Of a stretch of DNA of 64,000 bases, positions 22,754-33,700 are shown in pieces. How positions within the stretch are numbered: position 1 is the first letter of the stretch; every line of letters starts with the position of its first letter. The notes below the pieces were generated by a model. The model saw nothing but the letters and a program-made list of their open reading frames with translations, made no database searches and was not told the origin of the DNA. Position numbers and translations under genes: made by a program. The stretch is from Hydrangea macrophylla (taxonomy: Eukaryota; Streptophyta; Magnoliopsida; Cornales; Hydrangeaceae): assembly GCA_033977485.1 (NCBI GenBank), contig CM066992.1, positions 105,821,450 to 105,885,449 on the forward strand, in the 5' to 3' direction.

Positions 22754-24855
22754 TGTCACACCCGTTCCATAATTTCATGGTTTTAGCATGCATGTTTGGA
22801 ATTTATGAATAATCAATGTTATTTGATAACGGTGGGAGAGGTTGACTGTGGGTCAACGGTGAGGTGTCAGTGAAGACACGGGAACATGGTACTTCATGTT
22901 GCATTGGCATGGTTAAATGGCATTTATGTGATTTGAATGTTATTTGACTTTTCTGGTATTTGATGAATAGTGAATTATACATGTGTAGTGTAATTTCTGG
23001 TAATGTCGATGTTGTTAAATATCATTTAGAGAACTGTGGTGAGAACATGAGTGTCACGTTATATAAAAAGTAGGTTATGTAGAAATTCTACAGAATTTAG
23101 TTTTCGAACGTAAATTTGGACCCAAACGAGACTTAGTCAGAAACTTTTGTAAATTATAATTTTCACTCGTAAAGTTATAAAATGGACGTATGCCATATTT
23201 CGGGAGATAACTAGAAGTTTTGAGAACTCGCGAGGTGGTAAATGCGATTTCTGAGAAGTTTTTCTATAAATAGGTGAGGGTGAGTTTGCATTAGTTGCAA
23301 AACTCATATAAATATCTTGAGAGAGAAGAGAGAGGAGATTTGATCCTACGGGCTTTGCGACGATGACCGACGACCGACGACCTTTCGTCCGTCAGATTTT
23401 TCCCAAATTCGAGATTTGAACTCGTGGAGGTAAGATCTTCATTTTGTACCACTTAGGGCATGTTTGGCAAACTTTTGTAAAAATATAATTTCTAGGAATT
23501 TGGGGGAAACCATGTAAACTTGTAAGAACCACCTCAAATCTGAAATCCGATATTTAATTAGCCCTCTAGTCGATCCTTCAAAGTTTGGGAAAAATCGCAC
23601 GAGGTTTGAAGTTCTAACTTGTGAAATATAGAGAATTACATGTTTTATATTTCGACGACAAAATTGTGATCCGGGAAAAATTCATGTGTTAATAGTAGGC
23701 CCGTTAATTATGCACGCGCTTAAATGTGAAAAGCATGTCTAAATTTATGCGAGCACGTTGAGTTGTCTATATGGGTCAAAGGGGGGGACTTATACAAATT
23801 CATGCCGGAGTAAGCTTCTCGATGTTTGAGAATTATAGTAGCGACAACTACTGTGCATGATTTAAGGCTTGGACTTGCCAGGGCACTTGGGGATGTAATG
23901 GTTGTAGGGTTGGACTAGCCATTGACATCGCGGTTTAAGGCTTAGACTTGCCGCTATCGGATGAAGGCGTATTTCTCTCCCTAGATACTATTGATATGAT
24001 TTATGAGATTAAAACATGTTTTGTCATATATACATCTATTAGAACTTGTGCACTCAGCATATAGCTGAGCAGTGGAGATTTACTCAATTGCAGGTAAGAA
24101 GAAGCGGGAGGAGTGAGGTCGATGAGACGACGGGAACCACTCTTGTTTATATTTTTGTTCCTTTCCTAAACTTGTATAAGGATTTGGGAAGTTGTAATAG
24201 ATTGTAACAGAATCATGGTTTAGTTTTGTAGTATTGAAATCTTGTTTTCAGACACCTGTAATTATGTTTTAATCGTTAGTGTATCGTTGTGGTTGTGTTG
24301 GTTTTGGTTTGGAAGACCTTAGGTTGATAAACTTCACAACATGGCTGACTGCCACGAGATCAGTCGACTGGACTAGGCCTCAGTCGACTGGACCACTGTT
24401 CAATTCTGGCTACTGCTTTTTATTGTGGCAAATCTAGTCGACTGGACCATGTTTCGGTCGACTGGACCCTTTTAAAAAATGTTGATTTTGTTTCTGCTTA
24501 GAGGCACAGTTGACTGGTAGGATCCAGTCGACTGAACCCCTATCACAGTCGACTAGACGGGCTGGTATTCCATTTTAACTTCACTGCTTTAGGTCATCAG
24601 TCGACTAGACTCCCGATTCAGTCAACTGGACCTCTGTTTTCAAACCTGAATCCTTTTGAGAAGTATTCCAATTGAACAAAACTTTTTATAACTCTGATTT
24701 TAAAATAGATTTGACTTAAGTTTCCGCTGTTTTTCACACTTTAATGAACTGGATAAGTCTTGATGGCATGCCACGTGTCCTGTTTTCACACGTTAGCGGG
24801 ATGGGTTGTGACACCATGTGTCCTATTTCCACGCGTAGCTAGATGAGTTGTGACA
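22754..24855 (+). repeat. LTR B of the tandem pair
   Basis: Starts TGTCACACCCGTTCC and ends GAGTTGTGACA. A textbook TATA box, TCTATAAATAG, lies at 23262-23273 and a donor-like GTGGAG/GTAAG with GT at 23430. CTCAGC (24053-24058) can pair with GCTGAG (24064-24069), and GCAGGTAAG follows at 24090. The last 85 bp are a 43-bp tandem duplication (24771-24813 and 24814-24855), so there are two candidate 3' ends, GGGTTGTGACA at 24813 and the one used here. Confidence 0.85.
24359..24630. repeat. CAGTCGACTGG palindromic-word cluster in LTR B
   Basis: About nine copies or close variants of CAGTCGACTGGACC, in the same place as the cluster in LTR A but with different spacing and intervening text. Confidence 0.9.
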
Positions 24856-26470
24856 TAGGGAGTATACTAAATATCTTATTTTAAAATTTGTTGCTTATTC
24901 TCGGTTGTCTTCATCACATAGGGCTTTTGTGTCCAGACTCGATTTTGTTTCTGTCCCTAACCATGTACGGAAGCTCTATATAATCCTAACTAGAAATCTA
25001 CAATGATTGAAGAAATGAAAGCACTTCACAAAAATAGCACTTGGGAGTTAGTAGAGTTGCCTAGAGGGAAAGGGACAATGGGTGCAAGTGGGTGTTCACT
25101 GTGAAACACAAAGCAACTGGGACAATTGAAAGATATAAAGCAAGGTTGGCTGCTAAGGACTTTACTCAGACTTAGGGGTGGACTATAGGAGACCTTTGCC
25201 CCGGTTGCTAAGATGAACTCCATCAGAGTTGTTATCCTTAACAGCAAATTTAGAGTGGCCTTTACATCAGTTTGATGTGAAGAACGCATTTCTGCATGGT
25301 GATTTTGAAGAAGAGGTATACATGGATACTCCTCTTGATTTTAAGAGTAGTAAGATTAGAGGCAAGGTGTGCCGCCTTCAGAAGTCTTTCTATGGGCTCA
25401 AACAATCACCTAGAGCGTGGTGGTTCTCTCAAGTGTGGTTTCAGGCAGAGCTAAGGTGATCATACTCTTTTTATTAAGCACTCATTGCAGGGTAAGGTGA
25501 CTGCTTTGATAGTCTATATAGACGATATTGTCCTCACAGGTGATGACTTAGAGGAGATGCAAAAATTGAAATCTTACCTCGTTAAGGAGTTTGAAATTAA
25601 AGACTTAATTCGGAGATCTAAAGTACTTCTTGGAAATCGAAGTGGCAAGATCCAAGGACGGGATATTTATGTCCCAGAGAAAGTATGTTTTGAATCTTCT
25701 AAAAGAAATAGCCACGCTAGGTAGCAAGGCAATGGATACACAAATGGACTATAACACAAAATTTGGGGATGACTCAAGTGGAGAACCAGCTGATAAGGAC
25801 AAATACCAGAGATTGGCAGGTAAGTTGATCCACCTCGCACATACCAGACCAGATATTGCTTTTGCATCAGTGTAGTTAGTCAATTTATGCTTGCTCATAA
25901 CCAAACTCATCTCCATGTCGTGTTTCGGGATGTTCGATATCTTAAGTTAGCACCAGGAAAAAGACTGTTCTTTGCTAAGAATGGTCACACATTAGTAGAG
26001 GCCTATACTGATGCAGATTGTGCCAATTATGTAACAGATAGGAGACCGACCACGGGTTATTACACGTTCGTTGGCGGTAATTTGGTAACTTAGAGGAGCA
26101 AGAAGCGGTCAATTGTGGTGAGATCAAGTGCAGAGGCAGAGTTTAGAGCCATGATACAGGGTGTGTGTGAGCTGTTATGGATTCAAATTATCCTATCTGA
26201 CCTTGATTTTGGGCCTAAAGACTCGATAAAGTTGTAATGTGACAATAAAGCTGCTATTGACGTAGGTCATAATCCGATTCAGCATGATAGATTCAAGCAT
26301 GTAGAGATTCATCGACACTTCATCAAGGAAAAACTTAATAGTGGGTGTATATGTACTCCATTTGTGAAGTCCGGAGAGTAGCTAGCTGATGTCCTTACTA
26401 AGAGCTTTGCCAGCAGATCTTGTCATTTCATCCTTAGCAAGCTAGGCATGCGAGATATCTTTGTACCAGC
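24856..26470 (+). pseudogene. Ty1/copia RT and RNase H remnant
   Basis: Broken frames read through copia pol in order: KFVAYSRLSSSHRAF (24870-24940), GCKWVF-like and KARLAAKDFTQT (about 25080-25170), QFDVKNAFLHGDFEEEVYM (25269-25325), FYGLKQSPRAW (25389-25420), and the RT active site YIDD at 25515-25526. Then come YQRLAGKLIHLAHTRPDIAF (25804-25866), RNase H EAYTDADCANY (near 26000-26035), SSAEAEFRAM (26128-26160), KHVEIHRHFIKEKL and LADVLTKSF (26290-26410), and the pol end SKLGMRDIFVPA. At least six frameshifts or stops are present. Confidence 0.92.
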
Positions 26471-26624
26471 TTGAGGGGGAGTGTTGAGAATTAGTCTTTT
26501 GTTATGTTATTTTTTAGAGTAGGAGGACTATTCTGTAATTTGTTATTTTGCGTATTATAAATAAAAGGGAGCCTCACAATTGTGGGCTCTAAGCTTTAGA
26601 AAAATTACTCTCTAGAAAACAACA
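26471..26624 (+). repeat. Polypurine tract and 3' LTR of the plus-strand copia remnant
   Basis: TTGAGGGGGAG (26471-26481) is a classic copia polypurine tract, followed by TGTTGAGAATTAG (LTR start, 26482). The LTR seems short, ending near AAAACAACA at 26624; its end is a guess because the 5' LTR is not in the window. Confidence 0.7.
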
Positions 26625-27254
26625 AATACTTGCAACCAATAAGAGAAGATAAATAAAGAGTAAAGGCCACAAAGATTTATAAAATGGGGCACAATGTGTA
26701 AAATGGATACAGTTGTTTCATACTCGATTTTTTTTTTTAATTAACTAATTTGAAATGACTAATGCAAAAATAACGTACGCAAAAGGAGTTGGGTTAAGCT
26801 TTTCTTAGATCTTATTATTAGGTGCGCGTAATAGTTAAAACTTAGTTCACCATATTTTATCTTGGAAACATTCGTAAGAAAACCTTGTCGTTATGACTAT
26901 GACAACTATATAAACTGTTTACAAGTCTTACAGAGACGAACTTGGTATTGTTCAAACTTGGTTCATCAAGTAATTAAGCTTAGAATGTAGATTCAAGCTG
27001 GTTTAATTAGGAAACAAGTTTCTTAAAGAGCCTGGCCTGAGCAATTCATGAAGAAATGAGTTCATTTGCAGCAAATCACGACCAACAGACACTAAAATGT
27101 TTTCATGTTAAAAGTTTCAAGTATTTTTTATGCTACCAAAAAAATACCTCAAAATTAAATACACCAGATATAAAGAATACACATTATATACCAGCATACT
27201 AAAGAAAATTGAATTCATGACTTTTGCCTGATGATATTATTGTTTTGCAAGCAA
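26625..27254. other. No gene seen
   Basis: AT-rich unique-looking sequence between the copia remnant and the LINE. It may be intron or flank of the penta-EF-hand gene; I looked for later exons of that gene on the minus strand and did not find them. Confidence 0.5.
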
Positions 27255-27268
27255 TTATATGGCAACAA
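27255..27268. repeat. 14-bp LINE target site duplication, left copy
   Basis: TTATATGGCAACAA here is repeated exactly at 30460-30473 beyond the LINE 5' end. Confidence 0.93.
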
Positions 27269-27298
27269 AACCAAACCAAACCAAGCCTTGTGTCCCAA

Positions 27299-29647
27299 TC
27301 AATTGGGGTCGGCTGTATGAATCCTTTTTCTCCATTCTGCACGATCAAGAGCTATATGCTCATTTAAATTATATATATTCATATCTTGTTGCACCACATA
27401 TTCCCAAGTCAGTCTAGGTCTGCCTCTCCCTCTAACCATTCTAGGCACTACGATCTTATCACTCTTTCGCATAGGTGCATCTACAGGTCTTCGTTGCACA
27501 TGGCTGAACCACCTAAGTTTATTCTCCCTCAACTTATCCTCAATATGTGTCACACCTAAAGTCTCTCGGATGTACTCATTTCTAATTCTATCTTTCCTAA
27601 TCTTACCACACATCCATCTTAGCATCCTCATCTCCGCTACACTCACTTTGCTAATGTGTTGTTTCTTAGTTGTCCAACACTCTGTCCCGTAGAGCATAGC
27701 TGGCCTAATAGCTGGCCTATAAAATTTTCCTTTCAATTTTGCTGGTATTCTCCGATCACATAATACTCCAGAAGCACTCCTCCACTTAAGCCAGCCCACT
27801 TTAATTCTATGGGTCACGTCATCACCAATCTCTCCGTCTCTACTGATCATTGAACCTAGACAGCGAAAGTGTTCCCTCTTTGGGATCTCCTGATCTTCGA
27901 TCTTCACTTCTTCATTGTCTCTACTTCCACTGTTGCTAAAAGTACATTCCATGTATTCTGTTTTCGTCCTACTTATCTTTAGTCCCTTAGTCTCCAGTGC
28001 TTCTCTCCAAGCTTCTAATTTAGTGTTGAGTCCCCTTTTAGTCTCATTAACCAAGACAATATCATCTGCGAACAACATACACCATGGGACCTCATCTTGA
28101 ATGTGTCTAGTCAATTCATCCATAATTAGGGCGAACAAATAAGGGCTCAAGGCCGACCCCTGGTGCAGGCCTACTGTAATTGGGAATTCGCTGGTTTCTC
28201 CGGCTGGTGATCTAATTGTAGTAACCGCTTCATTATACATATCCTTCACCACGTCAATATAACCCTTGGTCACTCCTTTCTTCTCTAGCACCCACCAAAT
28301 TAAATCTCTAGGCACTCTATCATAAGCTTTCTCTAAATCAATAAAAATCATATGCAGATCTTTTTTCTTCTCTCTATACTTTTCCATTAGTGTTCTAAGT
28401 AAATAAATTGCTTCCATAGTTGATCTCCCAGGCATAAATTCAAACTGATTTTCTGACACTGATGTTGCGCCTCTTAAGCGATGCTCCATCACTCTCTCCC
28501 ATAGCTTCATAGTATGGCTCATCAACTTAATACCTCTATAGTTGTTGCATTGTTGTACATCTCCTTTACTCTTATATATAGGCACTAGGATGCTCTTCCT
28601 CCCCTCATCAGGCATTTTTCTAGTCATTAAAATCCTATTAAAAAATTTTGTAAGCCAAGATGCCCCCACATCTCCCAAGCATTTTCAAACCTCAATGGGG
28701 ATCCCATCTGGTCCTAAGGCCTTGTTGGGTTTCATCTTCTTCAAAGCAAATTACACCTCAAACTTCCTTATTCTCCGATAGAATATGTATTCTCTAGTTT
28801 CATCGTAACTTCCAGTTTCTTCTTCCATTGTGTTATCCATATGTTTTTCATTCAGCAACTTCTCAAAATAGCTCTTCCACATTTCCTTAATCTCTTCGTC
28901 GTTCACTAATACCCTAGAGTCATCGCTTTTTATACACTTAACATGATTAATGTCTCTTGTTTTCCTTTCTCTCGACTTAGCAAGCTTATAAATACATTTT
29001 TCTCCCTCTCTAGTATCTAGTTTGGTGTAAAAGGCGTCATAGGCTTCCATTTTAGCAACTCTAACTGTCCTTTTAACCTCCTTATTTGCACATTTATAGC
29101 TTTTGAAGTGTTCCTCACTTCTATCATTTTGCCACTTCTTAAAGCAATCCTTTTTGGTTTTTACTGTAGCTTGTACCTCTTCATTCCACCACCAAGTATC
29201 TTTAGAAGCTAACTCTCTTCCCTTCGACTCTCCGAGGATCTCCTTCGATATTCTCGTGATGCACCCTGCCATTCTATCCCACATAGTATTGTTTCCATCT
29301 TCCAAATTCCAAGGTGCTTCTGTATACATTCTCTCTTGGAATATTTCTAGTTTCTCGCCTTTAAGGTTCCACCACCTAATTCGCGGGTTTATAGGGTCTT
29401 TTCTAGTATGACATTGTCCTTTTATATGGAGATCTAAAATAGTAAGTCTATGTTGAGATGTTAAACTCTCTCCTGGGATGACCTTACAGTCTTTACATGC
29501 TAAGCGGTCTGCCTTTCTCACAAGGAACAAATCGATCTGGCTTCTATTAGATCCACTCTTAAAGGTTATCAAGTGTTCTTCCCTCTTTTTGAAAAAGGTG
29601 TTTGCTACTACAAGATCATATGCTACTGCGAAATCTAAAATACTCAC
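27299..29647 (-). pseudogene. RTE reverse transcriptase and endonuclease C-terminus
   Basis: The frame from 29647 gives the end of the endonuclease (IDLFLVR, TSQHRLTILDLHI near 29440-29560, which includes the catalytic His), then a linker and the start of RT. A stop at 28751-28753 and a TGA about 15 codons later break it; the same frame reopens at 28678 for 459 residues. In that part are NNYRGIKLMS (45-54), FMPGRSTMEAIYLLR (81-95), FIDLEKAYDRVPR with the first catalytic Asp at 114, GLHQGSALSPYLFAL (170-184), and FADD at 203-206. A C-terminal region with RMLRWMCGKIRKDRIRN and WEYVVQQDM is typical of plant RTE. Confidence 0.93.
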
Positions 29648-30345
29648 CTCTGCCTCATTCTGATCTCCAAAACCATACCCCCCCCATGCACCCTCTCATA
29701 TCCAGTTCTATCTTTGCCTACATGGCCATTAAAATCTCCACCTACAATTATTTTCTCTCCTCCTGGTATTTCTTGCATTAAGGCGTCCAACTCATCCCAG
29801 AATTGTCTTTTAGTGTGATCATCCAATCCTACTTGGGGCACGTATGCACTAATCACATTAATTATATCCACTCCAACTACCAGTTTGATAAGCAATATTC
29901 TGTCTCCTTTCCTCGTAACTGTCACAACTTTATCCTTGAGGTTCTTGTCAACCACGATTTCGACACCATTTCTATGCCTATCTTTCCCTGTATAGAATAT
30001 CTTATACCCGGTCTTTTCTACCTCCTTAGCTTTCTCTCCAACCCACTTTGTTTCTTGTAAACATACTACATTAACCTTCCTTCTAATCATAGTATCTACT
30101 AGTTCCGTAGCTTTACCTGTTAAGGTTCCTATATTCCAAGTTGCTAACCTAAGCCTATAGTTCTGGACTAGCTTCTTTACCCGCGGTGGCCCAGATGAGC
30201 GCGGGAACCCTTGCTTATTTAACACCGCACCCGGGCGTCGATGCGGCGCCCCTTGCACATTTTTTGAAACACCTGAAGGCAGGCGCAACGCGTCGCTTAA
30301 AGGGAACGCCCTAGCATTTACACGAGTATTCATATTTGGATTCAT
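29644..30345 (-). pseudogene. RTE apurinic-type endonuclease, N-terminal part
   Basis: 233 residues. LRLATWNIGTLTGKATEL (65-82, Asn71), VVCLQETKW (Glu98), NVISAYVPQ (Tyr168) and GGDFNGHVG (Asp204, Asn206) are the APE-type endonuclease motifs that nick target DNA. The frame is lost at a run of eight G (plus-strand C run at 29688-29695); the coding text carries on in the shifted frame at 29647. A slip in the homopolymer is the likely cause. Confidence 0.9.
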
Positions 30346-30473
30346 ATCATAAGGATCCGAATGTTTTTTTTACGTGCTGGCTGTCGAGCTACCTAACGAA
30401 CTAACCCTCCTCTTTTATCCGGGATTGGGACCGGCAGTGTTGAAACAACCCAGACAGAGTTATATGGCAACAA

Positions 30474-30640
30474 CTAGAAAATTATTTCTGTTAAGGCAGG
30501 TCAGAGCAAATAACATAAGAAGAGAAAAAGCGCAATAAACTTGAAGGTAGCAAGGACACCATTTTACAGATACATCATATTTACATGTTAAAACAATATG
30601 GCAACTACATAAACTCGTAATATTCAAAGGAGTAAATCAC
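30474..30640. other. Intron-like sequence beside the LINE
   Basis: AT-rich, no coding text. It follows the donor of the exon at 30641-30669, so the LINE sits in that intron or in what used to be one. Confidence 0.4.
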
Positions 30641-31154
30641 CTCTCCAAGTTTGAGAAAGCATGTTGAACCTGCGAAGGAAATATTTTTTTTTTTATAAAG
30701 TATAAATTGATGTGGAGATATGAAGATAAACACGTTTTAGCTGCTTCTACAAAATTAAATCATTGGAACCAAAAGAATAAATGAAAGAAAAACTCGAGCA
30801 CAAACAAATCACATTCCTAGTAACTCCAGCTCATCAGATTTAAAAATTACAAAAATAATAATAATAATAAATTTTTTAAAAAAAATTCCTATCTTGTATA
30901 CAATAGACCATAAAAAAACAATAGCAAGGTTTAAGGCTATATATTAAGGAATTTGATATACGCAATACAAAGAAGTGCACGAGGATATTATTATTTGGCA
31001 CCCGCATGATTTCCCTTGTAATTTTGTGTGGCTCCTCCTCGAATTCTAATCCACGAAGACCCATATTGCAAACAGATAAGAAGCTTTAAGACCAATTTCA
31101 CATGTCACAAATACCGATGAAGAACACTAATTGTCACTGCAATTAAAAAACCAA

Positions 31155-31180
31155 TCTATATATATATATATATATATAAA
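31155..31180. repeat. TA microsatellite
   Basis: About eleven TA units in an intron of the penta-EF-hand fragment. Confidence 0.95.
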
Positions 31181-31753
31181 CGACATCATACCATAACCTC
31201 AAGAATATTTTCCATAATTAAATGCAATTGATGAAAAAACAAGAATTTGGTAGAAGGCATGATGACACAACTATGACATTCACCTTCAGTACGGAAAAGA
31301 AAATTGCTCTTATCAATTACAAGCTCCAATGTAAAACCCAGAAAAAGTGAAAGGTACTAACCTTGACAAGAAATTTGTTAAAGTGCAGCAAATTCAGAGG
31401 GAATGCAATCATGCATGTAAAATGTAGAAAGTTAGGGATATAAACCTGATACCAATTCTCGGGAAAAATAAAAAGAGTCTAAGCAAGTAAATAAAGAAAA
31501 AAAAATGACTTGAAAGTGATTGCATTTTGAAGTATGAATATGACCATAAAAACAGTATTCAAATGATATCAGCATCTTATTGCAATGATAATTAGGAAAT
31601 TAAGCATCAATTCAAATGATATTCGTGCGCCTCAGTTCAATAATTATTCGAGAAGCAGAGAAATGGAGGAGGCAAGCGAAATTGTCCATGAAAGTGTACT
31701 ACAAACAATAGTATTCGTCTCTGCAATACATGCAATTCTTGTATACTATTGTG

Positions 31754-31815
31754 ACAGAATTTAGTTTTAGTTTCAGTTTCAGCTTTCCAAAAGCTGAAAC
31801 TAAATTCAGTCACAA
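31754..31815. other. Inverted repeat
   Basis: GAATTTAGTTT...TTTCAGCTTT is mirrored by AAAGCTGAAACTAAATTC, the left arm carrying an extra 12-bp TTTAGTTTCAG-like unit. It would fold as an imperfect hairpin. Confidence 0.6.
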
Positions 31816-32109
31816 GTAAACGTCAACAAAATAAAAAATGGCCAACCAACGGCAACACCACCATTATATTGTTACCTTCAAAGCTCATTGTCCCATTCTT
31901 GTCAAAGTCGTACGTCCTGCAAAATATTACCAAATGATCAATTAATCATAAGATTATGTGTGTATGTGTATATATATAGTAGTTGGAAGCATGTGCGTTG
32001 CATGTTCCCGTGTGTGTGTTCGTTGAATATTTTGTATATTATGCAATAGGAATATTGTTAAGGGTAACAAGCTGAAAGAGTTTTTGTTAAGTTAAGAAGA
32101 TATGAGTAT

Positions 32110-32350
32110 GCAAGTTAGTCTTAGACTATGAAGCACCGACACTTCAAAAATGGAAGCGTACTAGTGTCAGACACGTGTCAGACGCCGAAACGAGCCCGAC
32201 ACGCTCGCGACACGTGTCCGACACTTCAAAAGTGTGTCCAACTTTATGAAATTGAGTTTTGACCCCAGGACACGCCTGGGACACGCAAGCGACACTCTAG
32301 GACACGCAAGCGACACTCTGGGACACGCACGGGACACTTTTTTTCCTTTT
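32110..32350. repeat. GACACG-rich short repeat
   Basis: Many copies of GACACG, GACACGTGTC and a 20-bp tandem GGACACGCAAGCGACACTCT (about 32276-32315), beginning at GAAGCACCGACACTTC. Sequences of this type are widely dispersed in plant genomes; the parent element is not clear here. Confidence 0.6.
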
Positions 32351-32499
32351 TTTTTTTTATTTATAAAAATGCGGGTCACTTAAAGTTTTTTTTTTCATGG
32401 ATATATATAACCCAGCCAGAAGGCTCAGTGGGTAAAGAAGAACGATAAAGAAGAAAAAAAGAAAAAAAGAAACGATCAAGAAGAAAAGAAGACAGAGGC
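32351..32499. other. Left flank of the chromovirus array
   Basis: T- and GAA-rich sequence with no gene. The first LTR starts right after GACAGAGGC, so the target duplication, if any, would be close to GAGGC; the far flank is outside the window. Confidence 0.5.
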
Positions 32500-32945
32500 T
32501 GTAACACCCATATTTTAATACCAGTATTTCCCATGTATTATTTATGTTTTCTGTCTAGATATAAATAAATATAGTTTGGTTGTATTTTATTTTGTAAGTT
32601 TTGACAAGTTACAAATTGACTAGTTGTCTAATTTTGCCTTTTCACAACTTTTGTTTATTACATTGGTTTAATACATTTAATTTTATATCTGTAATATTTG
32701 GTTGATACTCACAGTTAATTATTCGTTCAGTCCCGGTGACATTTTCTGTCTGTGCGCGTAATAGTCTGTTTACGTGTATATCGAGGTCACACACCTACAC
32801 TGGGATTAGTTCGCGTTATTCAAGTTTAATTTCACGTGGGACCCGCGACTTACGCGTGGTACATTTTAATTCGTCCACTTGGACCCACTCAATTAATGAC
32901 ATTTGGTCAAATCTTTAAGTGACATGTGTCCCACTTAAACCCCCA

Positions 32946-32955
32946 TTATATATGG
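32946..32955 (+). promoter_or_regulatory. TATA box of LTR1
   Basis: TTATATATGG, followed by CA-rich leader text (TTTCACACATTCCCTAATC) where transcription may start. Identical boxes recur one unit later in LTR2, LTR3 and LTR4. Confidence 0.65.
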
Positions 32956-33296
32956 GTATTATACTTCATTTGGGAGCTCATTTTCACACATTCCCTAATC
33001 TCTACACACACTAAACACACACTAAATCCCAGCCCCTTTGTTCTTGAGAAAAACCAAGAGAACTTTTCATTTTTCTCTTGCATGTCCCATTTCTAAGTGA
33101 ATCAAGACCCCTACTAGCCTCTGGCACCCTTTTCTCCTACCATTTCAAGTTCTTGGAGCATCTAAGGAGTTGCATGGATGAGTTCTTGGAGTTTTTTTTT
33201 GAAGCCTTGAAGTTCATATCTTGAAGAACATCACCATATTCTTCATTTCTTCCAATTTCCTTCAATTGATCATCATCCAACCACTTCTCAAGTTTT

Positions 33297-33311
33297 GTGA
33301 GTATCACTCAC
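33297..33311 (+). promoter_or_regulatory. Candidate 5' splice donor inside a hairpin
   Basis: GTGAGT (33297-33302) followed by ATC and ACTCAC (33306-33311): a plant donor consensus that is also the arm of a perfect 6-bp hairpin. A second such hairpin lies at 34751-34768, and another in the solo LTR at 7758-7776. Confidence 0.45.
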
Positions 33312-33700
33312 TACTTATCCTATGTTTATATACATATTTACATGAGAGTTTAAACTTTATCCTTGTCCTCTCTATATACTCCTATACTACAATCTATTCA
33401 AGAATCTAAGTTCTTCATCATCATCTTCATCCAAGTTGAAGGTCTAGCTTGGATTACCTTCATTCTTGTAAATCTTAGCTTGCATGTTGGAATTGTGGAT
33501 GATCTAACATCATCCATGGCTTAGTATACATCCTTGACTACTTAGTATAGCTTAAAATCATCTTGCATGTCATCATAAATCAATTAAATGCATTGCATGT
33601 GCTTGAAAATGATTGGAAATCAAGAAACCACACTTTTCAGATTTTGTTTTGCACAGGGGAGTCTGTTTCAGCAGATTTTCGGACATGATATTTTATGTTT

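Larger units (their letters stand above)
20711..24855 (+). mobile_element. Two diverged Tekay-type LTRs joined head to tail, no internal region
   Basis: A 4145-bp insertion in copia pol with perfect TAGGG target duplications. It consists of LTR A (20711-22753) and LTR B (22754-24855), which align along their whole length (for example GAGGTTGACTGTGGGT at 20793 and 22838, period about 2045 bp) but differ at many positions. There is no primer site, polypurine tract or coding region between them. At the junction A stops at GCCACG and B's terminal TGTCACACCC follows, with TGTC shared as microhomology. Confidence 0.85.
27269..30459 (-). mobile_element. Full-length RTE-clade LINE
   Basis: 3191 bp on the minus strand between perfect 14-bp target duplications. 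The 5' end (30459 downward) contains CCGGTCCCAATCCCGGATAA and the GGGTTAG...GTAGCT leader seen in plant RTE elements. A single coding region with endonuclease then RT follows, and the 3' end carries GACCCCAATTGATTGGGAC and a short TTTGG repeat tail rather than poly(A), as RTE elements do. One frameshift and two stops inactivate it. Confidence 0.93.
30641..31916 (-). pseudogene. Fragment of a penta-EF-hand calcium-binding protein gene, decayed
   Basis: Three short exons in the correct order. Exon 31876-31916 has GCAG before it and GTAAC after it and reads TYDFDKNGTMSFE, an EF-hand loop (D-x-D-x-N-G-x-x-S-x-x-E). Exon about 31362-31395 reads EFAAL then NKFLVK, but one extra T shifts the frame and the acceptor is TG, not AG. 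Exon 30641-30669 has CAG and GTGATT borders and reads VQHAFSNLER. The string MSFEEF..LNKFL.KVQHAFSDLERG is characteristic of plant ALG-2/peflin-like proteins (CML48-50 group). No upstream or downstream exon is found; the LINE lies downstream and the chromovirus array upstream. Damage could instead be base-call error, so expression should be checked. Confidence 0.75.

Noticed and set aside
27915..28100. Plus-strand small open frames across the LINE and integrase regions
   Set aside because: They are shadows of the minus-strand RT and endonuclease frames, or of gag-pol in the array.
32110..32350. Regular GACACG units as a CRISPR-like array
   Set aside because: Units abut or vary in spacing with no unique spacers of fixed length, and the context is a plant genome.
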